Below, piece by piece: positions 26,113 to 34,019 of a stretch of DNA of 44,730 nucleotides (positions are counted from its first letter, which is position 1; the number at the start of each line of letters is the position of its first letter). Origin of the DNA: SAR86 cluster bacterium (lineage in GTDB: Bacteria; Pseudomonadota; Gammaproteobacteria; Pseudomonadales; Pseudohongiellaceae); contig NVWI01000002.1 of the NCBI GenBank assembly GCA_002746215.1, positions 458,291 to 503,020 on the forward strand, read 5' to 3'. The position numbers and the translations under genes were made by a program. The notes under the pieces were generated by a model. The model ran no database searches. It worked only from the letters and a program-made list of their open reading frames with translations, and was not told the origin of the DNA.

Positions 26113-27234
26113 ATGAATACTGAAATTATTGAAAAAATTGACACTACGATTGTTGATCTTCCATTAAAGCGAATTCATAAATTTTCCGCGACTACAATTA
26201 ATTGCAAATCTTTTGTCATTGTTCAAATTCATACAAAAAATGGCGTCATCGGTATAGGCGAAGCCACCACTCCGGGCGGCCCCTGGTGGGCAGGCGAAGC
26301 CGTTGAAACCATTAAAGTGATGATAGATAGCTATCTTGCTCCGGCCTTAATCGGCGAAAATGCATTACAAATTAATGCCTTGTTGCAGAAAATGGACGCT
26401 GTTGCCGCACATAACCCTTTTTCGAAAGCAGCGCTTGAAATGGCCTTACTCGATATAAAAGGCCAGGTACTGAACGTTCCGATTTATGAGTTGTTCGGCG
26501 GCCTTTCACGCGAATCTATGCCGCTTAAATGGCCCCTAGCACAAGGCAATGCGAAGGCCGATTTAGAAGAAGCCGAACATTTAATGTCCTTTAATGTCGC
26601 CCAAGAATTCAAAGTGAAAATGGGCTATATGAGCCCAGAGGACGATGTAAATTATATTGGTGAGTTGTGCCGAGGCTTAAACGGCAAGGCCACATTATGT
26701 GGCGATTTAAACGCCACCTGGAGCGAACTCACAACACAAAAGTATTTACCTGAGTTAGCCGCACATGGCATGGATATGTTAGAACAGCCAGTGGCTGCTT
26801 GGAACCGCCTAGCATTGGCACGAATTCGCGACGCTTCTCCTATGCCCATACTTGCCGATGAATCTGTTTGCTCACCACAGGATGTTAATGAAACCTACAG
26901 ACTGGGTTCTGCAGATATGTTGTCTTTAAAAATATTTAAACACGGCGGCCTAACCAGAACGCATCAAATCTCACAAATTGCCGCAGCAAATGGTATAGCC
27001 TGCTATGCCGGTACTTTTTTAGAAAGCTCAATCGGCACTGCTGCTTTTATGCATTTAGTCGCAGCCCAGGATAATATTAATGGCGGCAATGAATTGGTCG
27101 GGCCAATTTGGTTAGCCGATGATATTGTCGAAGACCCGGTGCAATATAAAGATAATCATATTTGGGTAAAACACAGCCCCGGTTTAGGGGTTACTTTAGA
27201 CTTGGACAAACTTTCCCATTATCAACGTGTATAA
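26113..27234 (+). CDS. Muconate / chloromuconate cycloisomerase
   Basis: This enolase-superfamily enzyme lactonises cis,cis-muconates. The 373-residue sequence can be numbered directly against Pseudomonas muconate cycloisomerase: catalytic K167 and K169 (FKVKMG), metal ligands D198, E224 and D249, and K273 (SLKIFK) all fall at the same positions. Position 59 is Trp and position 329 is Val, where benzoate-pathway enzymes have Tyr and Phe. Trp59 and an aliphatic residue at 329 are features of chloromuconate cycloisomerases. Position 54 is Pro, unlike either group I recall. Third gene of the operon. Confidence 0.92.
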   Translation: MNTEIIEKIDTTIVDLPLKRIHKFSATTINCKSFVIVQIHTKNGVIGIGEATTPGGPWWAGEAVETIKVMIDSYLAPALIGENALQINALLQKMDAVAAHNPFSKAALEMALLDIKGQVLNVPIYELFGGLSRESMPLKWPLAQGNAKADLEEAEHLMSFNVAQEFKVKMGYMSPEDDVNYIGELCRGLNGKATLCGDLNATWSELTTQKYLPELAAHGMDMLEQPVAAWNRLALARIRDASPMPILADESVCSPQDVNETYRLGSADMLSLKIFKHGGLTRTHQISQIAAANGIACYAGTFLESSIGTAAFMHLVAAQDNINGGNELVGPIWLADDIVEDPVQYKDNHIWVKHSPGLGVTLDLDKLSHYQRV

Positions 27235-27271
27235 TCACCTGCATTAAAAATATTTCTCTAAAAGTTCTAAA

Positions 27272-28222
27272 ATGAATTCACAACAAAAAGACTCTGTCTT
27301 TGGTGTGTTGATAGCTGATGCCGCCGCATTGGGCTTACATTGGTTATATGACTTGAAACGCATGCACCAGGTTGTTGCTGATAGTACCCCCTGCTTCCTT
27401 ACTCCCAACCCTGATCACTATGACGGCCAGGTCGGTTATTTTGCGCATGCTGGAAAATTGGCAGGCGAACAGTCTCATTATGGTGAAAGTTACTTATTAA
27501 ATTTGAAACACCTGTCAGAACAGGGCAGATTTAACACTCGAATATTCCAGCAGGAATTTGTGGCGACCTTTGGGCCAGGCGGTAGTTTTAATGGCTATAT
27601 CGACTCACCAACCCGACAAAGCCTGCAAAACATACAAGCGCTCGATTTAAATGATGATGAGGCTGAAGCTAATACGGAACCCTCAGGTGCAGACGACCAC
27701 CAAATACCCGCATTAACACCTGTGTCCGCTCTTTGTGCATATCACCCCACTGACGAGCTAACGGATACAGAAATAGTCCGTGCCATTCGCGTTACTAACA
27801 ACAATGACCTGGCAGTGAATTGCGGTTTATATTTTTCAAAGGTGTTACAAGCGGCACTAAATGGAAATTCTATTTCTGATAGTTTTGCTGCTGCACATGC
27901 ACCCAATGACATAAAAGATAAAATGACTGAAGCCTTAAGCATGCAATCATCTGATCTTGATTCTGCCGCTGGTATTTTGGGGCAAACCTGTGGATTAAAA
28001 GACTCAATACCCTTATCAGCTTATATCCTCGCCAACAGTTCATGTTTCGAACAAACCATAGAAATGAATATCCTTGCCGGGGGTGATTCTTGCGGACGCG
28101 CCATGATGCTCGGTGCAATCGCCGGTGCTCACTATGGAATAGGGGGGGCTAGCGGGATCCCACACTCTTGGCTGTTCAAGCTAAAGCGCCAAGAGAATAT
28201 CGCAGCTTTACTTGCCAACTGA
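27272..28222 (+). CDS. ADP-ribosylglycohydrolase-like protein (J1-crystallin type, degenerate metal site)
   Basis: This 316-residue protein has the overall pattern of the ADP-ribosylglycohydrolase family. It begins with GVLIADAAALGLHWLYD (about 11-27) instead of the usual GDALG start, a form seen in J1-crystallin-like members. Near the end, LAGGDSCGRAMMLGAIAGAHYG (268-289) replaces the usual GGDTDT with GGDSCG, so the second metal-binding Asp is lost. It lies 37 bp after the cycloisomerase gene in the same direction, in the place where a maleylacetate reductase might be expected. Classical ADP-ribose hydrolysis is doubtful; the role in this operon is unknown. Confidence 0.8.
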   Translation: MNSQQKDSVFGVLIADAAALGLHWLYDLKRMHQVVADSTPCFLTPNPDHYDGQVGYFAHAGKLAGEQSHYGESYLLNLKHLSEQGRFNTRIFQQEFVATFGPGGSFNGYIDSPTRQSLQNIQALDLNDDEAEANTEPSGADDHQIPALTPVSALCAYHPTDELTDTEIVRAIRVTNNNDLAVNCGLYFSKVLQAALNGNSISDSFAAAHAPNDIKDKMTEALSMQSSDLDSAAGILGQTCGLKDSIPLSAYILANSSCFEQTIEMNILAGGDSCGRAMMLGAIAGAHYGIGGASGIPHSWLFKLKRQENIAALLAN

Positions 28223-28243
28223 GCCATCGTACTCGATGGCTCA
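28220..28243 (+). terminator. Hairpin at end of the ring-cleavage operon
   Basis: Perfect 10-bp arms, TGAGCCATCG (28220-28229) and CGATGGCTCA (28234-28243), with a 4-base loop. The first arm begins with the stop codon of the ADP-ribosylglycohydrolase-like gene. No T-run follows, so termination may be weak; convergent transcription from the right also ends here. Confidence 0.55.
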
Positions 28244-28274
28244 CAATATTGGAGAGGTGAATGACTTTCAAACC

Positions 28275-29099
28275 TTATTGGATAGCTTCTTCCAACGCTG
28301 AATCAAACGCTGCAAATTCACTTGGCACGCAAATAAATTCCTGCAAGCGTTCCCCAGGCATTAAAGCAAAGGTTTTTGCGAGTCCTGACCATGAAGCGCC
28401 TTCACCCCAAGCCTTCTCATCATACATATCCATCACCAGCTCAACTCGGTCATAACTAACACGGGTATAACGCTCAACCATATGAAAGGCATCACTCGGA
28501 CGATGTCCAACACCTTGCGTGAGCTGAGTCAGGCCATTAAAACCAGTGGTGTCTACTACCAGCGTATTTCCTTCCCAATAGGCAATTGAATCCCCCATAT
28601 AAGAGGGATAAATATCCTCAGGGTGTTCATCGGTCAACCAGAGTGTTCGCCATTCACGGTGATATTCCAGCATCTGGATAATACGATCACCTGAACGTGA
28701 ATAAACAAACTCCATAGGCCCGAAAGCCACATAATCAAGATTAGCGGGCTGCCCAAGTGGCTCACAGTCTTTACCAGGGTAGTTACTACCCAGCGTATTA
28801 GTAGGAACGCCATTAATAGTGAATTCTGCCGTACGATCACCGACAGCAGCATGTGTAATAGCCTCTAACCGCAAATTCTCCATACCCCATTGAGTCAAAG
28901 GCGGTGGCGGAGTGCCAATGCCATAATTAAAATTGTTACCCGAGCCCGGAATTGCTCCCCATACGCCACTAAGATCACGAGAATCAAATTCAGGAGAATC
29001 AAATTCAGGAGAGCCCTGCGCTGAAACAATTGAGGCAGGCAGTAACAATAAACCACCCATTACCAGTGAAACGAAGCTGTCTTTTAGCTTAACTCTCAT
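28275..29099 (-). CDS. Secreted protein of unknown function (WEGNTLVVDTTGFN family)
   Basis: This 274-residue protein has a signal peptide (hydrophobic core VMGGLLLLPASIV, cleavage near VSAQG). It belongs to a family of secreted proteins of unknown function, recognisable by CEPLGQPANL, MLEYHREWRTLWLTDEHPED and WEGNTLVVDTTGFN. Just after the signal peptide, a 15-bp exact tandem duplication (28981-28995 and 28996-29010) gives SPEFDSPEFDS. It is probably co-transcribed with the DUF6152 gene 24 bp upstream. Function unknown. Confidence 0.7.
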   Translation of the reverse strand: MRVKLKDSFVSLVMGGLLLLPASIVSAQGSPEFDSPEFDSRDLSGVWGAIPGSGNNFNYGIGTPPPPLTQWGMENLRLEAITHAAVGDRTAEFTINGVPTNTLGSNYPGKDCEPLGQPANLDYVAFGPMEFVYSRSGDRIIQMLEYHREWRTLWLTDEHPEDIYPSYMGDSIAYWEGNTLVVDTTGFNGLTQLTQGVGHRPSDAFHMVERYTRVSYDRVELVMDMYDEKAWGEGASWSGLAKTFALMPGERLQEFICVPSEFAAFDSALEEAIQ

Positions 29100-29123
29100 A
29101 AAACGATCCTCTTATAAATACAA

Positions 29124-29510
29124 TTACTGTCCTGATGCAGGCAATATAGTGCCATCCGCCAATTCAACACTCCTGAATACTGCAGTGCGGTCTCCATTCA
29201 AGGCAGGAGCGACCATCATCGTCACCTCATCACCGGCCTGCAAGGTAGTCGGAGTAAAGCCTTTCGTGCGCATACCTCTTGCTGTGTCCGTGGTTTCAAT
29301 TGCCCAGACTTCTTCTTCGCCTGCATCATCCACCACGATCAGGGTCATATAAGAATGCGGATTTGATATACGATAAGTGACTATCTTTCCATGCAGAGCC
29401 ATGCCTTCACCGCCCAGATTATATTGCGGATAGCCATGGTGTGCTTTAGCCTGAAAAGTAGCCAAAAAAACCAACAAGGTGATACTAAAAATTTTGAAAT
29501 TCTTTTTCAT
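29124..29510 (-). CDS. DUF6152 family secreted protein
   Basis: This 128-residue exported protein has a signal peptide ending near FQAKA. The mature part starts with HHGYPQYN and contains ISNPHSYMTLIVVDDAG and the WAIE segment typical of DUF6152. The fold is probably a small OB-like beta barrel. Its start faces the 612-bp gap, and it precedes the unknown secreted protein by 24 bp. Members are often found beside that second family; the function is not known. Confidence 0.75.
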   Translation of the reverse strand: MKKNFKIFSITLLVFLATFQAKAHHGYPQYNLGGEGMALHGKIVTYRISNPHSYMTLIVVDDAGEEEVWAIETTDTARGMRTKGFTPTTLQAGDEVTMMVAPALNGDRTAVFRSVELADGTILPASGQ

Positions 29511-30122
29511 AAAATAAGTCTCATAGTTTTATATAATGCAATCTCAAAAATACCACTCTGCGTTAATCAGACTTCTGAGATAATGAACAATGTTCTAAAG
29601 CTGCGCCTCCTGATAAGTATCTCCATATTTATCCATTATTAGTTACAAAATCTGTTTAAGAACGCCCAAAAAATACAGCTTCTTTATTTGTATATGTTTC
29701 CACATTAATGTGGATAAAAAATGGAACACATCAATAATATTTCCAGAGCCCATTGTTAATTGCTCGCACAGACTAAACAACTTATAAGCTAGGCTATGGA
29801 TGATTCCCAACGAAATTGGGCAATATTAGGTAAGCGTGATGAAAACCTGATGCATAACTATTATTTACGAATGAAGCCTAGCTCTGCTGAAATAATGAAT
29901 ATGATGAAAGACAGCTTTCTGGGAATTTATAGTACCTTGCCGCCTTATCATGACTAAAACCAATTTAAGACTGACTGACATGGACAACCTGCAATAAGGC
30001 TATTGATAATTTAGGACATAAGCAGGTTAAGAACCTTCAGCGTGGAAAAAGCCTTCAGCGAATAAGAGCCTTCAGCGAATAAGAGCCTTCAGCGAATAAG
30101 AGCCTTCAGCGAGTAAGAGCCT
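29511..30122. other. Long gap with a small ORF and a 17-bp repeat array
   Basis: This 612-bp stretch lies between the metabolic region and the thermonuclease gene. It contains one small ORF at 29796-29957 and, at its right end, a five-unit 17-bp tandem array running into the nuclease stop codon. I see nothing else with structure. Confidence 0.5.
29796..29957 (+). CDS. Possible 53-residue ORF, no recognised family
   Basis: An ATG-initiated frame encodes 53 residues beginning MDDSQRNWAILGKRDENLMH and ending TLPPYHD. It has no clear ribosome-binding site, signal peptide or known motif. It could be a small gene, a fragment of a lost gene or chance. Confidence 0.2.
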   Translation: MDDSQRNWAILGKRDENLMHNYYLRMKPSSAEIMNMMKDSFLGIYSTLPPYHD

Positions 30123-30135
30123 TCAGCGAGTAAAG
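30051..30135. repeat. Five-unit 17-bp tandem repeat over the nuclease stop codon
   Basis: The unit GCCTTCAGCGAATAAGA repeats at 30051, 30068, 30085, 30102 and 30119; the last two carry GAGTAA. A degenerate sixth copy precedes at about 30033. The rightmost unit contains the stop codon of the leftward thermonuclease gene, so the array grew from the gene's 3' end. There are no spacers, which excludes CRISPR. Confidence 0.9.
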
Positions 30136-30734
30136 GACCCATCATCAAAAATTCCCGTTAGATGACAACCCAAGCCCTGATCTGCCGCAACTTCTTCCAA
30201 TGCTTTGAATTCATCATAATAATTATCGTCAGAACGATAACGCACGACTTCGGCAAAGCCATCTGCGATGAGCTGCCTTTCTACCAATACGCCATCAGCA
30301 TAGACATAACGCAATAACCTGCCATTAGGATCTCGATCAGTTTCATCACTTTCCAGGGTTAATACCCGTCCTTCGACTAATCGGCGGTTAGCCAAACTGG
30401 CTTGCTGATAACAAGCCTCACCAAATTCCGGGGTATTAGCGGCAATATAACGAATACGCTCGACGCCACCATTAAGAAAGACATCAATCGTATCGCCATC
30501 TATGACCTGTCTGAGTTCAGCGGTTTCAGTGAGTACATTTCCAGCAATAGAAAAATCACTGTTCGAGGATGTCGGTTCACTACCAGGGATCACTTCAAGC
30601 CCAGTTTCTAGCACGTCATAAAAGAAAGGCTGCACATAACGCACAATCAGACTATTGTCTTTCAGCGCAACATTGAACTGACTGAAGATTACCGCCAGCA
30701 CTAAAAACAGGATCACAATGACAAAGGATTTCAT
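30123..30734 (-). CDS. Thermonuclease family protein (SNase-like), secreted or membrane-anchored
   Basis: This 203-residue protein has an N-terminal hydrophobic segment (SFVIVILFLVLAVIFSQF) and a staphylococcal-nuclease OB-fold domain. Motifs are VIDGDTIDVFL (calcium site Asp), ERIRYIAANTPE (catalytic Arg region), and ESDETDRDPNGRLLRYVYAD (second catalytic Arg). These match active SNase-like enzymes that cut single- and double-stranded nucleic acid. It is divergent from the ABC exporter gene. A periplasmic or extracellular place is inferred from the leader. Confidence 0.88.
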   Translation of the reverse strand: MKSFVIVILFLVLAVIFSQFNVALKDNSLIVRYVQPFFYDVLETGLEVIPGSEPTSSNSDFSIAGNVLTETAELRQVIDGDTIDVFLNGGVERIRYIAANTPEFGEACYQQASLANRRLVEGRVLTLESDETDRDPNGRLLRYVYADGVLVERQLIADGFAEVVRYRSDDNYYDEFKALEEVAADQGLGCHLTGIFDDGSFTR

Positions 30735-30805
30735 GCGTCACAAACTACCAGCAAAGTGCTATGCTTTACAGCTATTCATGTCGTAACAATTAACCAGGTC
30801 ACTCT

Positions 30806-32635
30806 TTGCAAACAGATTCATCCCCCAACCGCGTGGGGAAATTCCTCTCGGTATTCAAATACAGCCGTGTTGCCCTGCAACTGGTGTGGAGCACCAGTGC
30901 GGCGCTGACTATTATTATGGGGCTGACAACGCTGGTTGCTGGCATATTGCCAGCTGCTATTGCTTCAGTCGGTGGTTACATTGTGGATGCTGTGGTTACG
31001 GCTCTGAACGCAGTAGGGGCAGAACAAGGTGCCGCTCAAACTCAAGTGCTTTACTTCGTCTTGCTGGAAGCGGCATTAGTCGTTCTTATCTCTGCTGCAC
31101 AGCGCATTAACACAGTATGCCAATCTATTTTACGCGTCCTGCTTGGCAACAAAATCAATGTTATGATTTTGGAAAAATCGCTAAGCCTTGAGCTGGCACA
31201 CTTTGAAGATTCTGAATTCTACGACAAGCTGACCCGCGCCCGCCGCGAAGCTTCCAGCCGCCCCTTAAGTCTAGTCATCAAAACCTTTGACTTGATTCGC
31301 AACATGATTTCCCTTGTTGCCATCGCCACTTTTCTTTTCCAGTTTTCTCCCTATGCTGTGTTGCTGCTAATCGTCGCTGGCATCCCCGCTTTTGTAGCCG
31401 AAGCTAAATTTTCCGGCGAAGCCTTTCGCATTTACCGTCGCCGCTCAGCAGAAAGACGCATGCAGCTTTATCTCGAAATGGTGCTGACTCGTGAAGATGG
31501 CGTCAAAGAAGTCAAACTGCTGAGCCTTGGTAAGCTCTTCCTTGAACGCTACATAGGCATCTTCAAAAAAATCTATCAGGAAGACCGCTCTCTGGTCTTA
31601 CGTCGTGGTCTCTGGGGTTTTGTGCTTGGTCTACTGGCCAGCGCTGCTTTTTATTTCGCCTATGGCTGGGTCGCCTTTGCCGCAATAGCGGCAACGATTA
31701 GTATCGGTCAAATGACCATGTATATTGCCCAATTTCGACTCGGTCAAAATTCGGTCAGTGACAGCCTTACCTCTATTAATGGCATGTATGAAGATAATTT
31801 GTACCTTTCAACCTTAACTGAATACCTGGAACATAAAGTTCCTGAAGCCAGCGGCAATAACAAGATTGGGCCAAACCCTGCTGAAGGCATTCGTTTTGAA
31901 AATGTCAGTTTTTATTATCCTGGGTCTACCATTCCTGCTTTGAACAATTTAAGTCTCGATATTAAACCCGGTGAAAGCCTGGCTTTAGTCGGCGAAAATG
32001 GCAGTGGTAAAACCACCTTAATAAAGTTATTGACGCGTTTATATACGCCGACTGAAGGCAGTATCTATCTGGATGGTTTGAACATCAAGGATTGGGATGT
32101 CGAAAATTTACGGGCAAAAATTGGTGTGATTTTTCAAGATTTTGCACGCTATCAGTTACTGGTTGGCGAAAATATTGGCATCGGCGATGTCGATAATCTT
32201 CACGAGAAAACACTGGTTGGTGAAGCCGCCCGCAAAGGCATGGCAGACACCTTCATCCAGGATTTACCGGACACTTACAATACGCAACTGGGCACCTGGT
32301 TTAACCAGGGTAAAGAGCTATCAGGCGGGCAATGGCAAAAAATTGCTTTATCACGCGCCTTTATGCGCAGCCAGGCGGATATCCTGATTTTAGATGAACC
32401 CACTGCCGCCATTGATGCGCGTGCAGAAGCAGAAATATTTGGCCACTTTCGCGAGCTTACCTCCAATAAAATTTCAATTATAATTTCACATCGCTTTTCT
32501 ACAGTGCGTATGGCTGATCATATAATCGTATTGGAAAAAGGCCAAATATCCGAGCAAGGTAGTCATCAACATTTATTAGCTTTAGACGGTCATTATGCTA
32601 CCTTATTCCACCTTCAGGCTAAGGGCTACCAATAA
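30806..32635 (+). CDS. ABC exporter, fused permease and ATPase
   Basis: This 609-residue half-transporter has an N-terminal six-helix membrane domain (to about residue 330) and a C-terminal ATPase. The ATPase shows Walker A GENGSGKTT, signature LSGGQWQK, Walker B ILILDEPTAAID and the H-loop IIISHRFST. It would act as a dimer in the inner membrane. The substrate cannot be deduced; lipid, peptide or drug export are all possible. The start appears to be TTG with AGG about 7 nt upstream. It stands divergent from the nuclease gene. Confidence 0.92.
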   Translation: MQTDSSPNRVGKFLSVFKYSRVALQLVWSTSAALTIIMGLTTLVAGILPAAIASVGGYIVDAVVTALNAVGAEQGAAQTQVLYFVLLEAALVVLISAAQRINTVCQSILRVLLGNKINVMILEKSLSLELAHFEDSEFYDKLTRARREASSRPLSLVIKTFDLIRNMISLVAIATFLFQFSPYAVLLLIVAGIPAFVAEAKFSGEAFRIYRRRSAERRMQLYLEMVLTREDGVKEVKLLSLGKLFLERYIGIFKKIYQEDRSLVLRRGLWGFVLGLLASAAFYFAYGWVAFAAIAATISIGQMTMYIAQFRLGQNSVSDSLTSINGMYEDNLYLSTLTEYLEHKVPEASGNNKIGPNPAEGIRFENVSFYYPGSTIPALNNLSLDIKPGESLALVGENGSGKTTLIKLLTRLYTPTEGSIYLDGLNIKDWDVENLRAKIGVIFQDFARYQLLVGENIGIGDVDNLHEKTLVGEAARKGMADTFIQDLPDTYNTQLGTWFNQGKELSGGQWQKIALSRAFMRSQADILILDEPTAAIDARAEAEIFGHFRELTSNKISIIISHRFSTVRMADHIIVLEKGQISEQGSHQHLLALDGHYATLFHLQAKGYQ

Positions 32636-32663
32636 AGGCTATCAACAGGCTAAAGGCTTATCC

Positions 32664-32798
32664 ATGCCAAAAAAAATTGAGAAAAAAAGTAAACACAATC
32701 CCGTAGCTAAATATGCCAGAAAATTTAACAAAGCGGCGGTACACACCGATAGAACCAAGTACAACAGGAAAAAGGAAAATACACCTCAATCCACTTAG
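32664..32798 (+). CDS. Small basic conserved protein
   Basis: This 44-residue, strongly basic protein reads MPKKIEKKSKHNPVAKYARK and continues with FNKAAVHTDRTKYNRKKE. The NPVAKxxxxFNKaxvhxDrtKY pattern resembles a small conserved gammaproteobacterial family (DUF7230-like, from memory). I placed the start at this ATG because the conserved part begins here; the frame is open further upstream into the ABC gene. Charge suggests RNA or ribosome contact, which is inference. Confidence 0.6.
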   Translation: MPKKIEKKSKHNPVAKYARKFNKAAVHTDRTKYNRKKENTPQST

Positions 32799-32824
32799 GA
32801 AAGTTCATAATCTCAATCGAAACT

Positions 32825-33634
32825 ATGACAGCATTTATCACCTTATTTATCATTGTATTTGTCATCGTCGTTGGTCTGTTTTACCCGAGCTGGCACCGCA
32901 AGCAAATACTCAGAAAACCTTTCCCCGAAGCCTGGTTAGCTATCGTCTTACGCCGACTGCCTTTTTTTGAAAAACTTCGGGAACAAGAACAGCAACAATT
33001 AAAAAATCTGATTCAGCTTTTTCTTGCGCATAAGAATTTTTACGGCTGCAATGGCCTGACTATTACCGATGACATCCGGGTCACCATTGCTGCCGAAGCC
33101 TGTCTACTTTTACTGAACAGAACAACATCTGTTTATTCCCGTTTAAAATTTATTTTGGTCTACCCTTCTGCATTTACTAGCGGACATGAGCACTACAACC
33201 CAGATGGTACGGTTAATAGAGGTATAAGAGGTTTACTCGGGGAATCCTGGCATCACGGTAAAATCATCTTGTCCTGGGATGATGTCACCTATGGTGCTGA
33301 AAACATTCATGATGGCCACAATGTCAGCTTGCATGAGTTTGCGCATCAACTTGATAGTGAGACCGGATCAACCAATGGCGCCCCTTTATTAGGAAAAAAT
33401 GCCTGCCAAAGCTGGGCGCAGGTTCTGTCTGAGGAATTTAAAGAATTAAACCAGTCACTGGAAAGACATCACAAGACCGTAATGGACAATTATGGTGCCA
33501 CTAACCCTGCTGAGTTTTTTGCTGTAGCAACAGAAACATTTTTTGAAAAACCCAAACAACTGGAAAACCGGCATCCAGAACTTTTTGCTGAATTAAAAAA
33601 ATTTTACCGTGTCGATCCAGCTTCCTGGCAGTAA
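32825..33634 (+). CDS. mtfA: MtfA-type zinc peptidase
   Basis: This 269-residue protein matches MtfA (peptidase family M90), which in Escherichia coli binds the repressor Mlc and influences glucose transport. The zinc motif HEFAH is at 170-174 within NVSLHEFAHQLDSETG. Family segments FYGCNGLTITDDIRVTIAAE and SGHEHYNPDGTV are present. The first 20 residues form a membrane segment. It is tail-to-tail with the DUF465 gene, 17 bp apart. No mlc or ptsG homologue is in the window, so the regulatory partner is unknown here. Confidence 0.9.
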   Translation: MTAFITLFIIVFVIVVGLFYPSWHRKQILRKPFPEAWLAIVLRRLPFFEKLREQEQQQLKNLIQLFLAHKNFYGCNGLTITDDIRVTIAAEACLLLLNRTTSVYSRLKFILVYPSAFTSGHEHYNPDGTVNRGIRGLLGESWHHGKIILSWDDVTYGAENIHDGHNVSLHEFAHQLDSETGSTNGAPLLGKNACQSWAQVLSEEFKELNQSLERHHKTVMDNYGATNPAEFFAVATETFFEKPKQLENRHPELFAELKKFYRVDPASWQ

Positions 33635-33651
33635 TGATTTAATCTTGAAGA

Positions 33652-33894
33652 CTACGCTGCTTTTTTGATCATCGCATACAGCTCATCTTTCAAATGCACC
33701 CGGCGTAATTTTGCATCTTCTTCAGTTAAGGTAGCAACAGGCATTACTTCATTTTCCATTTTTTCGATATTAATCGTAAGTTCATGGTACTCATCAAATA
33801 GTCGTCTGAAATGATTATCATTTATTTTCAGATTATGGATCTGATTTTTGTACTCTGGAAATTCATGTACTAAATTATGATGTTCAACGGTCAT
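33652..33894 (-). CDS. DUF465 family protein (YdcH-like)
   Basis: This 80-residue cytoplasmic protein matches DUF465 (YdcH): EYKNQIHNLKINDNHFRRLFDEYHELTINIEKME, then TEEDAKLRRVHLKDELYAMI. It is predicted to be an antiparallel coiled-coil hairpin. It lies alone between mtfA and pspF. The family has no established function. Confidence 0.9.
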   Translation of the reverse strand: MTVEHHNLVHEFPEYKNQIHNLKINDNHFRRLFDEYHELTINIEKMENEVMPVATLTEEDAKLRRVHLKDELYAMIKKAA

Positions 33895-34019
33895 GGTAAC
33901 TCCTGCTAATTAATAAACTCCAACAGTTTTATTTTAGCTAAGAAGGTAATCCCGACTTTGATTTACATCACTTCAGAATGAAATATGATGGTTGAAAGTT
34001 AAACGCTGACAACTAAAAA

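Noticed and set aside
27272..28222. Maleylacetate reductase to complete the chlorocatechol pathway
   Set aside because: The gene in the expected place has ADP-ribosylglycohydrolase-family motifs and no iron-alcohol-dehydrogenase or NAD-binding features. No other candidate is in the window.
30034..30135. Repeat array that might be a CRISPR
   Set aside because: The 17-bp units are directly adjacent with no spacers, contain the neighbouring gene's stop codon and have no cas genes nearby.
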